NCBI RefSeq assembly: GCF_018919385.1
Contig: NZ_JAHLMF010000007.1
Coordinates: 62,001 to 126,000, forward strand
Length of the DNA: 64,000 nt
Direction: 5' to 3'
DNA from: Geomonas diazotrophica
Lineage (GTDB): Bacteria; Desulfobacterota; Desulfuromonadia; Geobacterales; Geobacteraceae
The notes beneath the pieces are model-generated. The model ran no database searches, was not told the origin of the DNA, and saw only the letters and a program-made list of their open reading frames with translations. A program made the position numbers and the translations under genes. Shown piece by piece: positions 1-8,945 of the stretch (positions are counted from its first letter, which is position 1; every line of letters begins with the position of its first letter).

Positions 1-253
1 GAAACCGGTCCGGTATGGCTCCGACGGTAACGGCCATGTCCAGCATGTGGTCATAGAGGGAGAAGTCGTTGCAGGGAACCTGGTCCAGCCCCGCCTCCTT
101 CATGATGGACCAGTGCCGGGTACGGATCTCCTGCGCGGTCGCCAGAAGCGACTCCGCCGGAGTCGCGCCGCTCCAGTAAGCCTCGAGTGCCTTCTTCAAC
201 TCTCTCGCGATACCGATTCGTGGGTGGCCTAATACAGTGGCAAGAACTGGCAT
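1..253 (-). CDS. metE: Cobalamin-independent methionine synthase, N-terminal part (cut by window edge)
   Basis: The minus strand from an ATG at 253 reads into the window edge, giving the first 84 residues. It begins with a LGHPRIG motif, then RELKKALEAYWSG, RTRHW and VPCNDFSLYD, which match the conserved N-terminal half of MetE (5-methyltetrahydropteroyltriglutamate-homocysteine methyltransferase). The enzyme makes methionine by transferring the methyl group from methyl-tetrahydropteroyltriglutamate to homocysteine with zinc and without B12; the catalytic C-terminal domain is outside the window. A GGAGAGG ribosome binding site sits just upstream of the ATG. The listed open frames on this stretch are other reading frames of the same gene. 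Confidence 0.9.
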   Translation of the reverse strand, partial: MPVLATVLGHPRIGIARELKKALEAYWSGATPAESLLATAQEIRTRHWSIMKEAGLDQVPCNDFSLYDHMLDMAVTVGAIPDRF

Positions 254-543
254 AGTACCTCTCCTCCGCATGCTGTGGACCGAATGGACGACAAGTTGAC
301 AATTGTAGCAGCTTCGTTGCGATGTGCAGCTCACCTGTACCGCTTGGCAGCGGCTCTCCGGGGGCAGGAGCCGGCCCAGTCCGGGTGCCGTAACTGCTGA
401 AAGCAATTTGTCATTGACTAGACCAACCATCAAATATAATGTGTTCGCCCGTAAAAAAGGGGTAGAGCCATCACGGCTGATCCTGCCGACCCTGCTCTTG
501 CCCGGAACATCTGCCCAAACATCCAGATCGCGAGGTCTCTTAC
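254..543. other. Divergent intergenic region, metE / octaheme cytochrome
   Basis: This 290-base gap must hold the promoters of both divergent genes. I see a GC-rich inverted segment around 350-385 (GGCTC/GAGCC arms), then an AT-rich stretch near 410-450 that could hold a promoter for the cytochrome gene. I looked for cobalamin and SAH riboswitch cores, which often precede metE, and did not find a convincing one. Confidence 0.4.
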
Positions 544-1938
544 ATGAGGAAATACCTGCTGTTATTTCTCGCTTTGGCCTGTGCTTCCACCTCGGATGCC
601 GCCCTGCAGGGCACCCACCGTTTTTTCACCGGACCGTTGCAGAACGGGCCGGAGGTGACCAAGGCGTGTACCGGGTGCCATGAGAAGCTGACCAACCAGA
701 TCACCCATACCGTGCACTGGAACTGGAGTAAAAATCAGACCCTGAACGGCAAGACCGTTGACTACGGCAAGAAAAACGCGCTGGGTAACTCCTTCTGCCT
801 CGCCGTCCCCTCCAATCTCCCCGGCTGCACCAGTTGTCATGCCGGCTACGGCTGGCAGGACGGTACCTTCGACTTCACCAAGACTGAGAACATCGATTGC
901 CTGGTATGCCACGACACGAGCGGCACCTATAAGAAGTTCGCCCTCGGGGCCGGGCATCCGGTGTACCCCGGCGAGCACAAGGAATATCCTGCCGGCAAGG
1001 TATGGGAACCGGTGGATCTGGTCCTCTCGGCGCGGTCCATCTCGCGGCCGAGCCGCGCCGCCTGCGGCAATTGCCATTTCTATAGCGGCGGCGGGGAAAA
1101 CTACAAGCACGGCGACCTCGATGCCAACCTGGATAACCCGACCCCGGAGTTTGACGTGCACATGGGAGCGAAAGGGCTCACCTGCGAATCCTGCCACCAG
1201 GCGGCGAACCACGACGTCAAGGGGGAGGCGATCTCCGTCTCCCCCGGTTCCGGCCCGCGCGCCATGGGGTGCGCCGACTGCCACAAGGGCGACCTGCACA
1301 AGATCGCCATTCTCAACAAGCACATGAAAAGGGTTGCCTGCCAGACCTGCCACATCCCGACCTACGCCAAAGGCAGCCCCACCGTGCTCTCCTGGGACTG
1401 GTCCACGGCGGGCAAGGACCAAAAGGCCGGCGGCGACGCCCTCAACATTTACGACAAGGCGAGGGGAGACCTGGTGCTGGGTAAGGACCTGACCCCGACC
1501 TTGATGTGGTACAACGGTACCGTGGAGCGGGTCTTCATGGGGGATAAGATCGATCCCACGAAGGTGGTCCGGCTCTCGACGCCGCGCGGGAACCGCAGCG
1601 ATCCCGACTCGAGGATATTCCCCTTCAAGGTGATGCGGGCCAAGCAGCCCTATGACCTGGAAAACAATATCGTCGCCGTCCCCAACATCATCGGTTCCGC
1701 CGAAAGCGACAGCGCCTATTCGGTAAGGTTCGACTGGAACAAGGCCATCGTCGCAGGCATGACCGCAGCCGGTCTGCCCTACAGCGGTAAGTACGGCTGG
1801 ATCGAGACCACCACGGTCTGGTCGCTGAACCACATGGTGGTGCCCAAGGACAAGGCTTTAAGGTGCCAGAACTGCCATGGTGAGAATGGGCGTATCGACT
1901 GGAAGGGGCTCGGGTACGACAAGGATCCCCGAGGCTAG
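544..1938 (+). CDS. Octaheme c-type cytochrome, tetrathionate reductase (OTR) family
   Basis: The 464-residue protein has a Sec signal peptide (about 1-20, ending STSDAA) and eight CXXCH heme-binding motifs at about residues 42, 95, 119, 174, 214, 243, 266 and 441. The spacing, the CHIP sequence after the seventh motif and the long gap before the eighth heme fit the octaheme tetrathionate reductase family, periplasmic multiheme reductases whose members act on tetrathionate and can also reduce nitrite or hydroxylamine in vitro. In the Shewanella enzyme one heme motif is CXXCK; here all eight are CXXCH, so the physiological substrate is uncertain. A GAGG lies upstream of the ATG and a strong hairpin terminator follows. 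No partner gene is adjacent. Confidence 0.85.
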   Translation: MRKYLLLFLALACASTSDAALQGTHRFFTGPLQNGPEVTKACTGCHEKLTNQITHTVHWNWSKNQTLNGKTVDYGKKNALGNSFCLAVPSNLPGCTSCHAGYGWQDGTFDFTKTENIDCLVCHDTSGTYKKFALGAGHPVYPGEHKEYPAGKVWEPVDLVLSARSISRPSRAACGNCHFYSGGGENYKHGDLDANLDNPTPEFDVHMGAKGLTCESCHQAANHDVKGEAISVSPGSGPRAMGCADCHKGDLHKIAILNKHMKRVACQTCHIPTYAKGSPTVLSWDWSTAGKDQKAGGDALNIYDKARGDLVLGKDLTPTLMWYNGTVERVFMGDKIDPTKVVRLSTPRGNRSDPDSRIFPFKVMRAKQPYDLENNIVAVPNIIGSAESDSAYSVRFDWNKAIVAGMTAAGLPYSGKYGWIETTTVWSLNHMVVPKDKALRCQNCHGENGRIDWKGLGYDKDPRG

Positions 1939-1966
1939 TCGGACTCAGGCGCAGCAGGTCAAGCAG

Positions 1967-2001
1967 AAGAAGGGATCAGCCGTTAAGGCTGGTCCCTTCT
2001 T
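1967..2001. terminator. Bidirectional rho-independent terminator between convergent genes
   Basis: A 15-bp stem (1967-1981 with 1987-2001, one G-T pair) with a five-base GTTAA loop begins with AAGAAGGG and ends with CCCTTCTT. It lies between the cytochrome gene and the convergent YkgJ gene and can end transcription from both sides. Confidence 0.85.
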
Positions 2002-2025
2002 GTTTGGGGGCTCTCTCTCGGGGAA

Positions 2026-2706
2026 TTATTGCCAAAGCGCCTGCGGTAGCTTGGCGCCGGCAAGGAACCGTTCCGTTAATTCGGGGTGCTCGAGAAAGGC
2101 GAGTACTCCGGTGCCGAGCTCGATGCTGCGGTCATCCAGGCCGACCAGGCGCAGTCCCGAGGCGAGGGCGGTGAAGGCCGTGTCGAAGACCGCCTTCCTG
2201 AACAGGTCGGCGGGAACCAGGCGGTCCTCGTCGGTCACCACAGGGAAGAAGGCCTCACTGCAACTCTGGCTGTCCAGCGAGGTTATGGCACGGCAGGCGA
2301 GAGGGCGCACGGGGTGGACGCTGCAGCCGCCGTGAGCGTCAAGCAGCGGGCAGGACATCCGCTTCAGGATGCGTTCTTCGTCGTCCATCCAACGTGCCCA
2401 GGAGCGGTGTGTGGCAAGGCGCTTCTGCAGCTCGGCCAGTTCCGCGCCCGGAAGCTTTTGGCGCAGCCATAGCGCTATGGTCATCGCCTCCGGGAGTAAT
2501 ACGGCAACGTTGAGGACGCAACAGTGCGGGCAGCCGGCAGCGCAGGCGAATGGGCGATCGACACAGAAACCTTCTGCGGCATCGGCGCAGTCGGCTACCG
2601 CTCGCGCTACCGTTGCGGCGTCGGGCCCTTTGCCTAAGGCCTCAACTACCCCGGAAGTCATCTCTGACTGAAATTGCTCTTCATGCCATGACTCGATGCT
2701 TTTCAT
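2026..2706 (-). CDS. YkgJ family cysteine cluster protein
   Basis: A 226-residue cytosolic protein with the CxxxCxxCC cluster at about residues 55-63 and further cysteines in CPLLD, GGCSVHPVRPLACR and QSC. This is the putative zinc- or iron-chelating YkgJ domain (formerly UPF0153), whose role is not established. A second member of the same family is at 27870-28379. The gene is convergent with the octaheme cytochrome. No good ribosome binding site is seen before the ATG at 2706, so the start is tentative. Confidence 0.8.
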   Translation of the reverse strand: MKSIESWHEEQFQSEMTSGVVEALGKGPDAATVARAVADCADAAEGFCVDRPFACAAGCPHCCVLNVAVLLPEAMTIALWLRQKLPGAELAELQKRLATHRSWARWMDDEERILKRMSCPLLDAHGGCSVHPVRPLACRAITSLDSQSCSEAFFPVVTDEDRLVPADLFRKAVFDTAFTALASGLRLVGLDDRSIELGTGVLAFLEHPELTERFLAGAKLPQALWQ

Positions 2707-2946
2707 ATCGCAAGATTGTACTCAAAGATGTGCAACTGTCACGTTGGGATTTTACCAAAACAGTGGTGGGGCCATACCGACAGTCACGGAGTGGTCCTGA
2801 TAGCCTTCTTCTGTCAGATGTTCCTTAAATTATTCTTTGACATTGACCTTCATGTACACTAATCTTGCCAGAATTTTAATTTGCCCCTAGCTTCTGTCTA
2901 AACCATACCTAGACTGTAGACTCTATTGAAACATGTGAGGCTTTGA

Positions 2947-4371
2947 ATGAGTACCATGCGCATGCTGTTAGTGGCAGTCTTACTGGCCTGTCTGATTGTT
3001 CCTTCCGCATCTTTCGCCGACTCCGACGAAGCGTCGATGTTTACCCAGGCCAGGAACCACTACAAGGAGAACAGTTACTATTTTGCCTCCACCTGGCTTG
3101 AGAGGATCCTAAAGAAATATCCCAGCACTTCCCAACGGGAGGAAGTGCTTTTGATGCTTGCGAAGTGTTATGCGTCGACCTCGAGGGAAGAGAAGGCGGT
3201 ACGCACTCTAAAGACGCTGCTGAAGGATTTTCCGAAGGCGTCAGATAAGTTGGAACCCGGCCTGCTCAAGATGGTGCAGGACCAGAGTCAGCCGCCGCCG
3301 CAACTGGCAGAGCCTGAACCAGTTCCACCGGCTGCCGAGAAGGCCGCTGCCGAGAAGGTTGCTGCCGAGAAGGTTGCTGCCGAGAAGGTTGCTGCCGAGA
3401 AGGTTGCTGCCGAGAAGTCGATGGCTGAAAAATTGTCCGCTGACAGGGTGGCGGCTCAAAGAGTGGCTGCTGAACAGGCCGTTGCTGGGCAAACGGCAGA
3501 CGGCCAGGTAGGGGGCGCAAAAATCCCAGTTGCCAGACCGACTACCATCGAGGAAGCGGTAGCCGAGAGAACGGCGGCCATAAAGGCTGCAGTTGAAAAA
3601 GCCGCGATAGAAAAAGCAGCTACTGAGAAGGCTGCTGCCGAGAAGGCTGCTGCCGAGAACGCTGCTGCTGAGAAAGCTGCTGCCGACAAAGCTGCTGCCG
3701 ACAAAGCTGCCGTACAGAAAGCTGCCGTCCAGAAAGCTGCATCTAAGAAGGCTCCTGCCAAGAAAACGGCGGCTGCCAAAAGCAAGAAACTGGCTGACAA
3801 GAAACCTGCAGTGGACAAAGCTGTGACGCAAGCTCCTGCGCCTCCTTCACCTGCAGTTTCGACGCCGTCCCAGCCGCAGGTGGCATCGGCAGGCGCTGCT
3901 TCCGCCACAGGTGCGTACACCCTCGATTTCGGCACTTTTGTACTGAAGTCCGAGATGTTTGGGATCAAGAAAAAGATTAAAAGTGCCGGGATGAAACCGG
4001 TAGTGGCGCCCGGTCCCAAGAAGAAAGAGCAGATGAGCCGAATCCATGCCGGCGAGTACACCGAACACCAAGCCGCCGAGAAGATGATGGAAAAACTGCG
4101 CAAGGCTAAGGCCGATAATTTCATGCTTCAGGATAAGAGCGGCAAGTTCAACGTTTATGCGGGGTCATACTTCGATAAGGTCGGTGCGGTAGACGAGCAG
4201 CTTCGACTGGCCGGCTTTGGCATCACCACCGAACTCAGGCCGACAGCGGTCGAGGTTTCCACCTTCAGCCTGACGGCTGGCTCTTTCAAAAGCGAGAAGG
4301 ATGCAGCCCGGAAGGGGGCCGAACTGGAGAAGCTGGGCGTGAAACCGACCGTGGTGCAACGTCCGAAATAA
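2947..4371 (+). CDS. Secreted TPR/SPOR protein with a long Ala-Glu-Lys repeat linker
   Basis: The 474-residue product has a signal peptide (1-25, ending SASFADS), a tetratricopeptide-like domain (about 28-110) that resembles BamD/YbgF-type repeats, and a low-complexity linker (about 125-300) built from AAEKV/AAEKA pentapeptides. The C-terminus (about 322-474) holds two or three SPOR-like modules with the short pattern of an aromatic residue, then (A/G)G(S/T/E)(Y/F). SPOR domains bind denuded peptidoglycan, so a periplasmic or envelope role in cell division or wall remodelling is likely. The charged helical linker may span the periplasm. The gene stands alone, with its own terminator. Confidence 0.75.
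   Translation: MSTMRMLLVAVLLACLIVPSASFADSDEASMFTQARNHYKENSYYFASTWLERILKKYPSTSQREEVLLMLAKCYASTSREEKAVRTLKTLLKDFPKASDKLEPGLLKMVQDQSQPPPQLAEPEPVPPAAEKAAAEKVAAEKVAAEKVAAEKVAAEKSMAEKLSADRVAAQRVAAEQAVAGQTADGQVGGAKIPVARPTTIEEAVAERTAAIKAAVEKAAIEKAATEKAAAEKAAAENAAAEKAAADKAAADKAAVQKAAVQKAASKKAPAKKTAAAKSKKLADKKPAVDKAVTQAPAPPSPAVSTPSQPQVASAGAASATGAYTLDFGTFVLKSEMFGIKKKIKSAGMKPVVAPGPKKKEQMSRIHAGEYTEHQAAEKMMEKLRKAKADNFMLQDKSGKFNVYAGSYFDKVGAVDEQLRLAGFGITTELRPTAVEVSTFSLTAGSFKSEKDAARKGAELEKLGVKPTVVQRPK
3331..3420 (+). repeat. Six tandem 15-bp repeats inside the SPOR-protein gene
   Basis: Six in-frame copies of the unit GCTGCCGAGAAGGTT encode Ala-Ala-Glu-Lys-Val. The four inner copies are identical at the nucleotide level, which points to recent expansion by slippage or recombination. 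A second, more diverged array of the same pentapeptide runs at about 3615-3735. Confidence 0.9.
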
Positions 4372-4398
4372 GAACGGGGATGGAAAAGAGTAAGAAAG

Positions 4399-4430
4399 GG
4401 AAAGGGGCAACCGCGTGGCTGCCCCTTTCT
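4399..4430 (+). terminator. Rho-independent terminator after the SPOR-domain gene
   Basis: The sequence GAAAGGGGCA pairs with TGCCCCTTTC around a ten-base loop, and is followed by TTATT. It starts about 30 bases after the stop codon. Confidence 0.8.
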
Positions 4431-4508
4431 TATTGGCAAACGGCAACCAGGGTGGCTGCCCTTTGCTGATCTATCTTCAACGGGCGGAGACCCCGCCCGG
4501 GAAGCTCA

Positions 4509-4919
4509 TCAAGCCTGTTGGCCGCCCGCCGCCTCGGCGTTACAGCGCTCGACCGACTCCCTGAGCCAGGCGATCTCTTCCGGGTGGAACTGCTTCGAAT
4601 AGTCGGTGCCGGCGTTGAGCGCCCAGTTGAGCGGCTCCACAGTCCTGAGTGCAAGCAGGTAACCGGGGGCCTCCAAGTAGCGGACCGTGGCGTCCCAGGC
4701 ATGGAGGCGCTCCAGCGTGCTGAAGAGCATCAGGTAGTCTTTGCCGTCAGCCTCGGTGATCAGCGGCATGACGCCGCCCGATTCTTCCTGTTGCTCACTT
4801 TCGCTGAGAATGGGCACGAAAAAGGAGGAGTTGAGAAAGAGGTCGTAGAACTCGCACTGCTTCTTGCCGTCGCTCATGTTCTGGCGCAGGTTTACCAGCG
4901 CCTCGTCTAGTTTTTCCAT
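4509..4919 (-). CDS. SseB family protein
   Basis: A 136-residue cytosolic protein that matches the SseB N-terminal domain: an N-terminal helix, the strand pair FFVPILSE, then VMPLITEADGKDYLMLFSTLERL, in the pattern of proteins annotated as enhanced serine sensitivity protein SseB. The biochemical role of this family is poorly known. AAGGAAA precedes the ATG at 4919. It runs in the same direction as the DUF1992 gene at 5023-5391. Confidence 0.7.
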   Translation of the reverse strand: MEKLDEALVNLRQNMSDGKKQCEFYDLFLNSSFFVPILSESEQQEESGGVMPLITEADGKDYLMLFSTLERLHAWDATVRYLEAPGYLLALRTVEPLNWALNAGTDYSKQFHPEEIAWLRESVERCNAEAAGGQQA

Positions 4920-5022
4920 CTAGGGTTTCCTTTGGTGTTGTTATAGTGCGGGAACGGGTGGCCACCACTGGCACCATACCGAACGGGGGGGATCATTTCA
5001 AGGATAAAGATAAAGCGATGCG

Positions 5023-5391
5023 TTACCCCTGCAGCTTGTCGAGGAGTTTGCCCTGGTATTCGGAGAGCAGGTCGAGCGAGAGGGGGCGCTTGCGGGTCAT
5101 CTCCAGCTTCATCAGCTTGAAATTGAGTTCGCGCACCTTCTTCATCCGCTCCTCGCTCTCCTCCATCTCCAGGATCAGCCGCCGCAGCGAGGCCACCTCG
5201 TTGGTCAACTCCACCTCCGGAGGCACGCATCCGGCGTTTTTGAGGACCTTGTAGGCCATGCGCAACTCTTCAGGGACGGCCGAGAGGTCCTCCTGCACCA
5301 GCGGCTTTCCGCGCCCGGCGAGGTTGTCGAACTCTCCGCGCTCGATTGCTTCCTGGATCCTTCTCTCTGCTATGATCGCGAAAATTTCCAT
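5023..5391 (-). CDS. DUF1992 (DnaJ-like subfamily C member 28 conserved domain) protein
   Basis: About 122 residues. The core IAERRIQEAIERGEFDNLAGRGKPL is the signature of DUF1992, the domain found in human DNAJC28 and in E. coli YhdN/YjdC-type small proteins. The rest is helical and charged. I chose the internal ATG at 5391 because the family begins a few residues before this motif; the frame is open twelve residues further upstream. Function is unknown. Confidence 0.75.
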   Translation of the reverse strand: MEIFAIIAERRIQEAIERGEFDNLAGRGKPLVQEDLSAVPEELRMAYKVLKNAGCVPPEVELTNEVASLRRLILEMEESEERMKKVRELNFKLMKLEMTRKRPLSLDLLSEYQGKLLDKLQG

Positions 5392-5638
5392 TCGGCGATT
5401 GTGGCAGAACCACCCGCAGATAGTCAACTTTCCTGTCGCCCGGCAAGAGCGTCAGGCGCACGATCACTCGGCCTTGTGCTAAACTCCTTGCCTTGTGTCC
5501 ACCCCGGGAGCCGGCTTCACAATTCTCATATTAAAACCGGGCCGGCTCGCTTACAATTAAGCAGGTAATTTCACTTCGTTCCCCGGCGTGTTACAACCTG
5601 CGGCTCACCGCCGCAGCGCAGTCGTCTTTGAGGATACG

Positions 5639-6082
5639 ATGCAGCATCGGCACCTGAAGGTCAGGCTGGTGAAAAGCGAATGGCTGCGCTACCTGCTGAT
5701 CGGGACGGGGGTGCTCTCGCTTGCCGCCGGGGGGGTGGGCCTGTTCCTCCCCCTGGTTCCGACGATCCCCTTCCTGCTGGTCGCCGTGATCTGCTTCTCC
5801 CGCAGTTCCGAGCGTTTCCATACCTGGCTGGTTGAACACAGGCACTTCGGACCGATGTTGAAGGAGTACCTTGCCCACGGCTCGATCCCGCTCCGCGTCA
5901 AGTGCCTGGTGATCGGTGCCATCTGGGTTTCCTTCCCGGTGACCGCTTTCGTCTTTGTGGCAGCGGCGTGGCTGCGGATCCTGCTCCTCTTCATAGCGGC
6001 TTGCATCACCGTCTATCTCCTTATGCTGCCGACCGCGCCTCGTCGGGCAAAGGACCCCGAGTCGGGGGAGGGCGAGCCGTGA
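5639..6082 (+). CDS. YbaN family (DUF454) inner-membrane protein
   Basis: The 147-residue protein has hydrophobic segments at about 18-45 (LIGTGVLSLAAGGVGLFLPLVPTIPF, a double or re-entrant helix) and two near the C-terminus (about 90-130). The LPLVPTIPFLLVAVICFSRSSERFH core is the DUF454/YbaN signature. I start at the ATG at 5639 because GAGG lies five bases upstream; the longer frame from 5588 lacks a ribosome binding site. The function of the family is unknown. Confidence 0.8.
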   Translation: MQHRHLKVRLVKSEWLRYLLIGTGVLSLAAGGVGLFLPLVPTIPFLLVAVICFSRSSERFHTWLVEHRHFGPMLKEYLAHGSIPLRVKCLVIGAIWVSFPVTAFVFVAAAWLRILLLFIAACITVYLLMLPTAPRRAKDPESGEGEP

Positions 6083-6103
6083 ACTGGGCAGGTTATCGCG
6101 TTT

Positions 6104-7738
6104 TCAGTCGATCCTGAACTGCCGCACCCTTGCCTGGAGCTGTTCCGCGTTCTGGCTCAATAACGCAGCCGCGTCCGCAGAGTCGTGGGCGGCCCGGTTT
6201 GTCTGCTGCACCACGAAAGTGATCTGCTGCATGTTCCCGGAGATCTCGTGGGTGGTCGCGGTCTGCTGTTCGGCTGCGGTGGCCACCTGGTTGATCTGCA
6301 TGGTCACCTCTGCGATGCACTCCATTATCTCGCGTAGCGCCTGCTGCGATTTCCCCGCCTCGACGGTTCCCTTCTCCACCTCGTCCACACCGGCCTCCAT
6401 GGCATCGACGGCGCTTCGGGTCTCCTGCTGGATCAGCCTGATCATGCCGTCGATCTCCTTGGTCGCCCTCGTGGTACGCTCGGCGAGAGCCCGCACCTCG
6501 TCGGCCACCACGGCGAAGCCGCGCCCCTGCTCGCCGGCCCGGGCGGCCTCTATGGCGGCGTTCAGCGCCAGCAGGTTGGTCTGGTCGGCTATGTCCTCGA
6601 TGGTCCCGAGGATGGCGCCGATCTGTTCGGAGCGTGTCCCCAGCCCACCCACGGTCTGTGCCGACTCCCGGACCCGTGCGGCGATCGAGTGCATGGCGCC
6701 GATGGCACCGTCGACGACAGCGGCACCGGCCGACGCGGTGGAGTTGGCATGGCGGGCCAGGTCGGCGGCGCCGGCGCAGTTGAGGGCGATGTCGGACGAG
6801 GTGGCAGCCATCTCTTCGCCGGCGGTGGCCACGGATCCCACTTGGCCTGAGACCTGGTCCGCGCCGGCCGCCATCTGCAGTGCCGTTTCGCTGAAACGAC
6901 CCGACGCCTGGGAGACCTCCTCGGCCGAGTTCCTCACCTGCGCCACCACGTCCTTCAGGTGTTCCGCCATCCTGTTCATGTCCGAAGCCAGCAGCCCCAG
7001 TTCGTCGCTCCCCTCGTGTTCGATACGGGTCTTCAGCTCACCCTGAGCGATCAGGTTCACGCCGCGCGCCAGTTGTCCGATGGTCCGCTGTACCGACCTC
7101 ACCAGTACCAGCATCACCCCTCCTCCCACCACGAAAACGAGCAGTGCAATCAGCAGGCAGTTCACCAGCAGGCCGCGCAGCACACCGTCGATATGACTCA
7201 TGGAGATGTCGGCGCCGATCACGTAAAGCGTGCCGTCAGCAGAGCGCACCGGCAAAAAGATGGAGCGGAAGGTCCCCCACTTGTCGGAATACTGGTCGTA
7301 GTGCAGCTTGTGATCCTGAAATGCGTCCTTGAGCCCCTGGCTGGCGTCCTCGTAAGGATCGAAGAGCTTGCTCTGTTTCCCTGTCTCCTTTTCCTCTTTG
7401 GTGTAGCTGGAAGAAGAGAAGACGATCTTTCCGTCCTTTTGCACCATGGTGTAGATGTAGTTGAACCCCGATGCCTTGGCCCAGGCGGTGAGACGGTCGC
7501 TAAGGGCATCGAATTCGGCCCGGTTCGGGGGGGCAGTCGCCGCTTTGGCGTGGTAGGGATCAGCGGCAAGACGCACCCCCTCGGCGCAGGTGCGCAGCTC
7601 GCGGTCTACGTCGCCCAGGATCTCTTTCTTCTCGCTGTAATAGGTGTGGAGTGTGAAGGCCGCGGTGGTGAAGAGGTTGAGGACCAGCATGGCCCCGAAG
7701 AACCTGGTGGACAGTTTTGCCGTTGTGAAGCCTTTCAT
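6104..7738 (-). CDS. Methyl-accepting chemotaxis protein (single Cache, HAMP)
   Basis: The 544-residue receptor has TM1 (about 13-34), a periplasmic Cache-like domain (35-188) with a [20 protein letters not shown] strand, TM2 (about 189-213), HAMP (214-267) and a cytoplasmic signalling domain. The hairpin tip [29 protein letters not shown] is intact. There is no C-terminal CheR-binding pentapeptide. The ligand cannot be told from sequence. AGGAG precedes the ATG, and a sigma-28-like promoter lies at 7778-7804, so expression with the flagellar regulon is likely. No che genes are nearby. Confidence 0.9.
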   Translation of the reverse strand: MKGFTTAKLSTRFFGAMLVLNLFTTAAFTLHTYYSEKKEILGDVDRELRTCAEGVRLAADPYHAKAATAPPNRAEFDALSDRLTAWAKASGFNYIYTMVQKDGKIVFSSSSYTKEEKETGKQSKLFDPYEDASQGLKDAFQDHKLHYDQYSDKWGTFRSIFLPVRSADGTLYVIGADISMSHIDGVLRGLLVNCLLIALLVFVVGGGVMLVLVRSVQRTIGQLARGVNLIAQGELKTRIEHEGSDELGLLASDMNRMAEHLKDVVAQVRNSAEEVSQASGRFSETALQMAAGADQVSGQVGSVATAGEEMAATSSDIALNCAGAADLARHANSTASAGAAVVDGAIGAMHSIAARVRESAQTVGGLGTRSEQIGAILGTIEDIADQTNLLALNAAIEAARAGEQGRGFAVVADEVRALAERTTRATKEIDGMIRLIQQETRSAVDAMEAGVDEVEKGTVEAGKSQQALREIMECIAEVTMQINQVATAAEQQTATTHEISGNMQQITFVVQQTNRAAHDSADAAALLSQNAEQLQARVRQFRID

Positions 7739-7777
7739 CGTCTGCTCCTATGTTGCCGGGTATGCTGCGTCTGCACC

Positions 7778-7804
7778 TTATCGGTGCTGGAACGGCAATC
7801 TTTA
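7778..7804 (-). promoter_or_regulatory. Sigma-28 (FliA) promoter of the chemoreceptor at 6104-7738
   Basis: On the minus strand TAAAGATT is followed by 11 bases and ACCGATAA. The FliA consensus is TAAAGTTT-N11-GCCGATAA, so 13 of 16 positions agree with the right spacing. It ends about 40 bases before the start codon. Confidence 0.75.
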
Positions 7805-7870
7805 GAAGCGCGACAGCGGGGAAGGGCAGGAAACGGTGAGACGAGAGGGGGAGCGGGGGGGGGGCGGAAT

Positions 7871-7890
7871 GGGGACCGTTTCCGGTCCCC
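7871..7890. terminator. Hairpin between the SH3-domain gene and the chemoreceptor
   Basis: A perfect 8-bp stem GGGGACCG/CGGTCCCC with a TTTC loop lies eight bases past the stop of the SH3-domain gene. It lacks a T tract, so it may be a weak terminator or an mRNA-stabilising end. Confidence 0.45.
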
Positions 7891-7897
7891 ATCGGAC

Positions 7898-8374
7898 TTA
7901 TTTCTTGTGCTTCATCGCAACCTTGATCTTCTTGATGTCCTTGCGCATCAAGTCCACGTCGCGCTCGACGTTGAGTACCTTGAGGCGCAGGTCGGTGATC
8001 TGCATGGCGAGCTTCTCGTTGCTGGGCACTTCTTTGGCGGCTTCAGCCGCCGGTGCGGGGCTCGCGGGGAGGGGGACCGGCTCGGTCGAGGCAACCATGA
8101 CCGGTGCGGCCGAGGAGAGCGCCCATCCGCCCACGTAACCTGCGAGCTTGCCGTCATCAGAGGCGACCTTGACCCACCCGCCGGAGCAGCTCTGCGCCGT
8201 CACCTTGGCGTCCTTCTTGAGGACTGCTATCACCTTCGCCTTCTTGCTGGCGGTCTTGCGAAGACGGATCTCCGGGGCGGTCACCGTACAGTTGGTGCTC
8301 TCGGCTAATGCCGGAACCGCGAATGCTGCTACAGCCGCTGTTGCGAGGATGATGTTGCGGATCATTTTGCTCAT
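7898..8374 (-). CDS. Secreted bacterial SH3-domain protein
   Basis: The 158-residue protein has a signal peptide (1-24, ending ALAES), an SH3b-like domain (about 28-85: RLRKTASKKAKVIAVL, GGWVKV, GYVGGWAL), an Ala/Pro-rich linker, and a C-terminal coiled coil (about 115-155, QITDLRLKVLNVERDVDLMRKDI). SH3b domains usually bind cell-wall peptides. The coiled coil suggests an oligomeric periplasmic protein. AAGGAG precedes the ATG. Function beyond this is unknown. Confidence 0.7.
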   Translation of the reverse strand: MSKMIRNIILATAAVAAFAVPALAESTNCTVTAPEIRLRKTASKKAKVIAVLKKDAKVTAQSCSGGWVKVASDDGKLAGYVGGWALSSAAPVMVASTEPVPLPASPAPAAEAAKEVPSNEKLAMQITDLRLKVLNVERDVDLMRKDIKKIKVAMKHKK

Positions 8375-8520
8375 GGTGTCTCCTTTTTATGAGTAATGCG
8401 ACCAAGTGGTCGAGGTTGAGGCGTTAGAGAGAGGCGACGCGAGGCAGTCCCTCATAGTCTTTCAGACTCGGCGTAAAAAATAATACCGGTCAAATTAAAA
8501 ATAATCAATAATTTTTTGAT

Positions 8521-8838
8521 TCAATTTTTGGCGAGCGTTCTGACTGGCAGGAACCTGTCGTTGTGCGCGGTCATGCCCCGCGCCTCCTTGAGCCTGATCA
8601 CATGGACTGTTTGCATGACCCTGTTGTACTGAGACAGGGTCACCCGTTCTCCTGACAGTTCGTCGAGCGCCATGTCTGCGATCTCGGGGTACCGTTCCAT
8701 CGCGGCATGAAGCTGTGAGTACTGGTAGATGGAGATTTCACAACCGCCCTGTTGACTTGCCTTGCGGATACCGGGGTTCAATGCGAAAAGAGCTGTTATG
8801 GCGAGAAACAGCAGCACTACGAAGGGTGTCTTTTCCAT
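8521..8838 (-). CDS. Small membrane-anchored or secreted protein of unknown function
   Basis: The 105-residue product begins with a strongly hydrophobic helix (5-21, FVVLLFLAITALFALNP), which may be a signal anchor. The remaining 80 residues are soluble and mostly helical, with QYSQLHAAMERYPEIADMALDELSGERVTLSQYNRVMQ. I do not recognise a family. No good ribosome binding site is visible. Upstream, GCCGATAA occurs on the same strand at 8897-8904, a perfect FliA -10 but without a matching -35. Confidence 0.5.
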   Translation of the reverse strand: MEKTPFVVLLFLAITALFALNPGIRKASQQGGCEISIYQYSQLHAAMERYPEIADMALDELSGERVTLSQYNRVMQTVHVIRLKEARGMTAHNDRFLPVRTLAKN

Positions 8839-8945
8839 GAATGACTGACTGCCCGTGGCATCGGGCTTCCTTATAGTTTTCGGTCAACAGTTTTTGTTAT
8901 CGGCATCGGGTATTTTTACTGAAGAGAAAAATCACCCCAAAAGGA

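Noticed and set aside
254-543. Possible cobalamin or SAH riboswitch before metE
   Set aside because: I looked for the conserved cores on the minus strand; the match is too poor and the space small.
562-1833. Long open frame opposite the octaheme cytochrome gene
   Set aside because: It lies entirely antisense to a gene with eight heme motifs and has no recognisable motif; it is a GC-rich shadow frame, as are the other long antisense frames.
5508-5548. GAGCCGGC/GCCGGCTC inverted repeat before the YbaN gene
   Set aside because: Only eight bases with a loop of about 25; no clear role.
8897-8904. Sigma-28 promoter for the small protein at 8521-8838
   Set aside because: The -10 is perfect but no -35 at the right distance.
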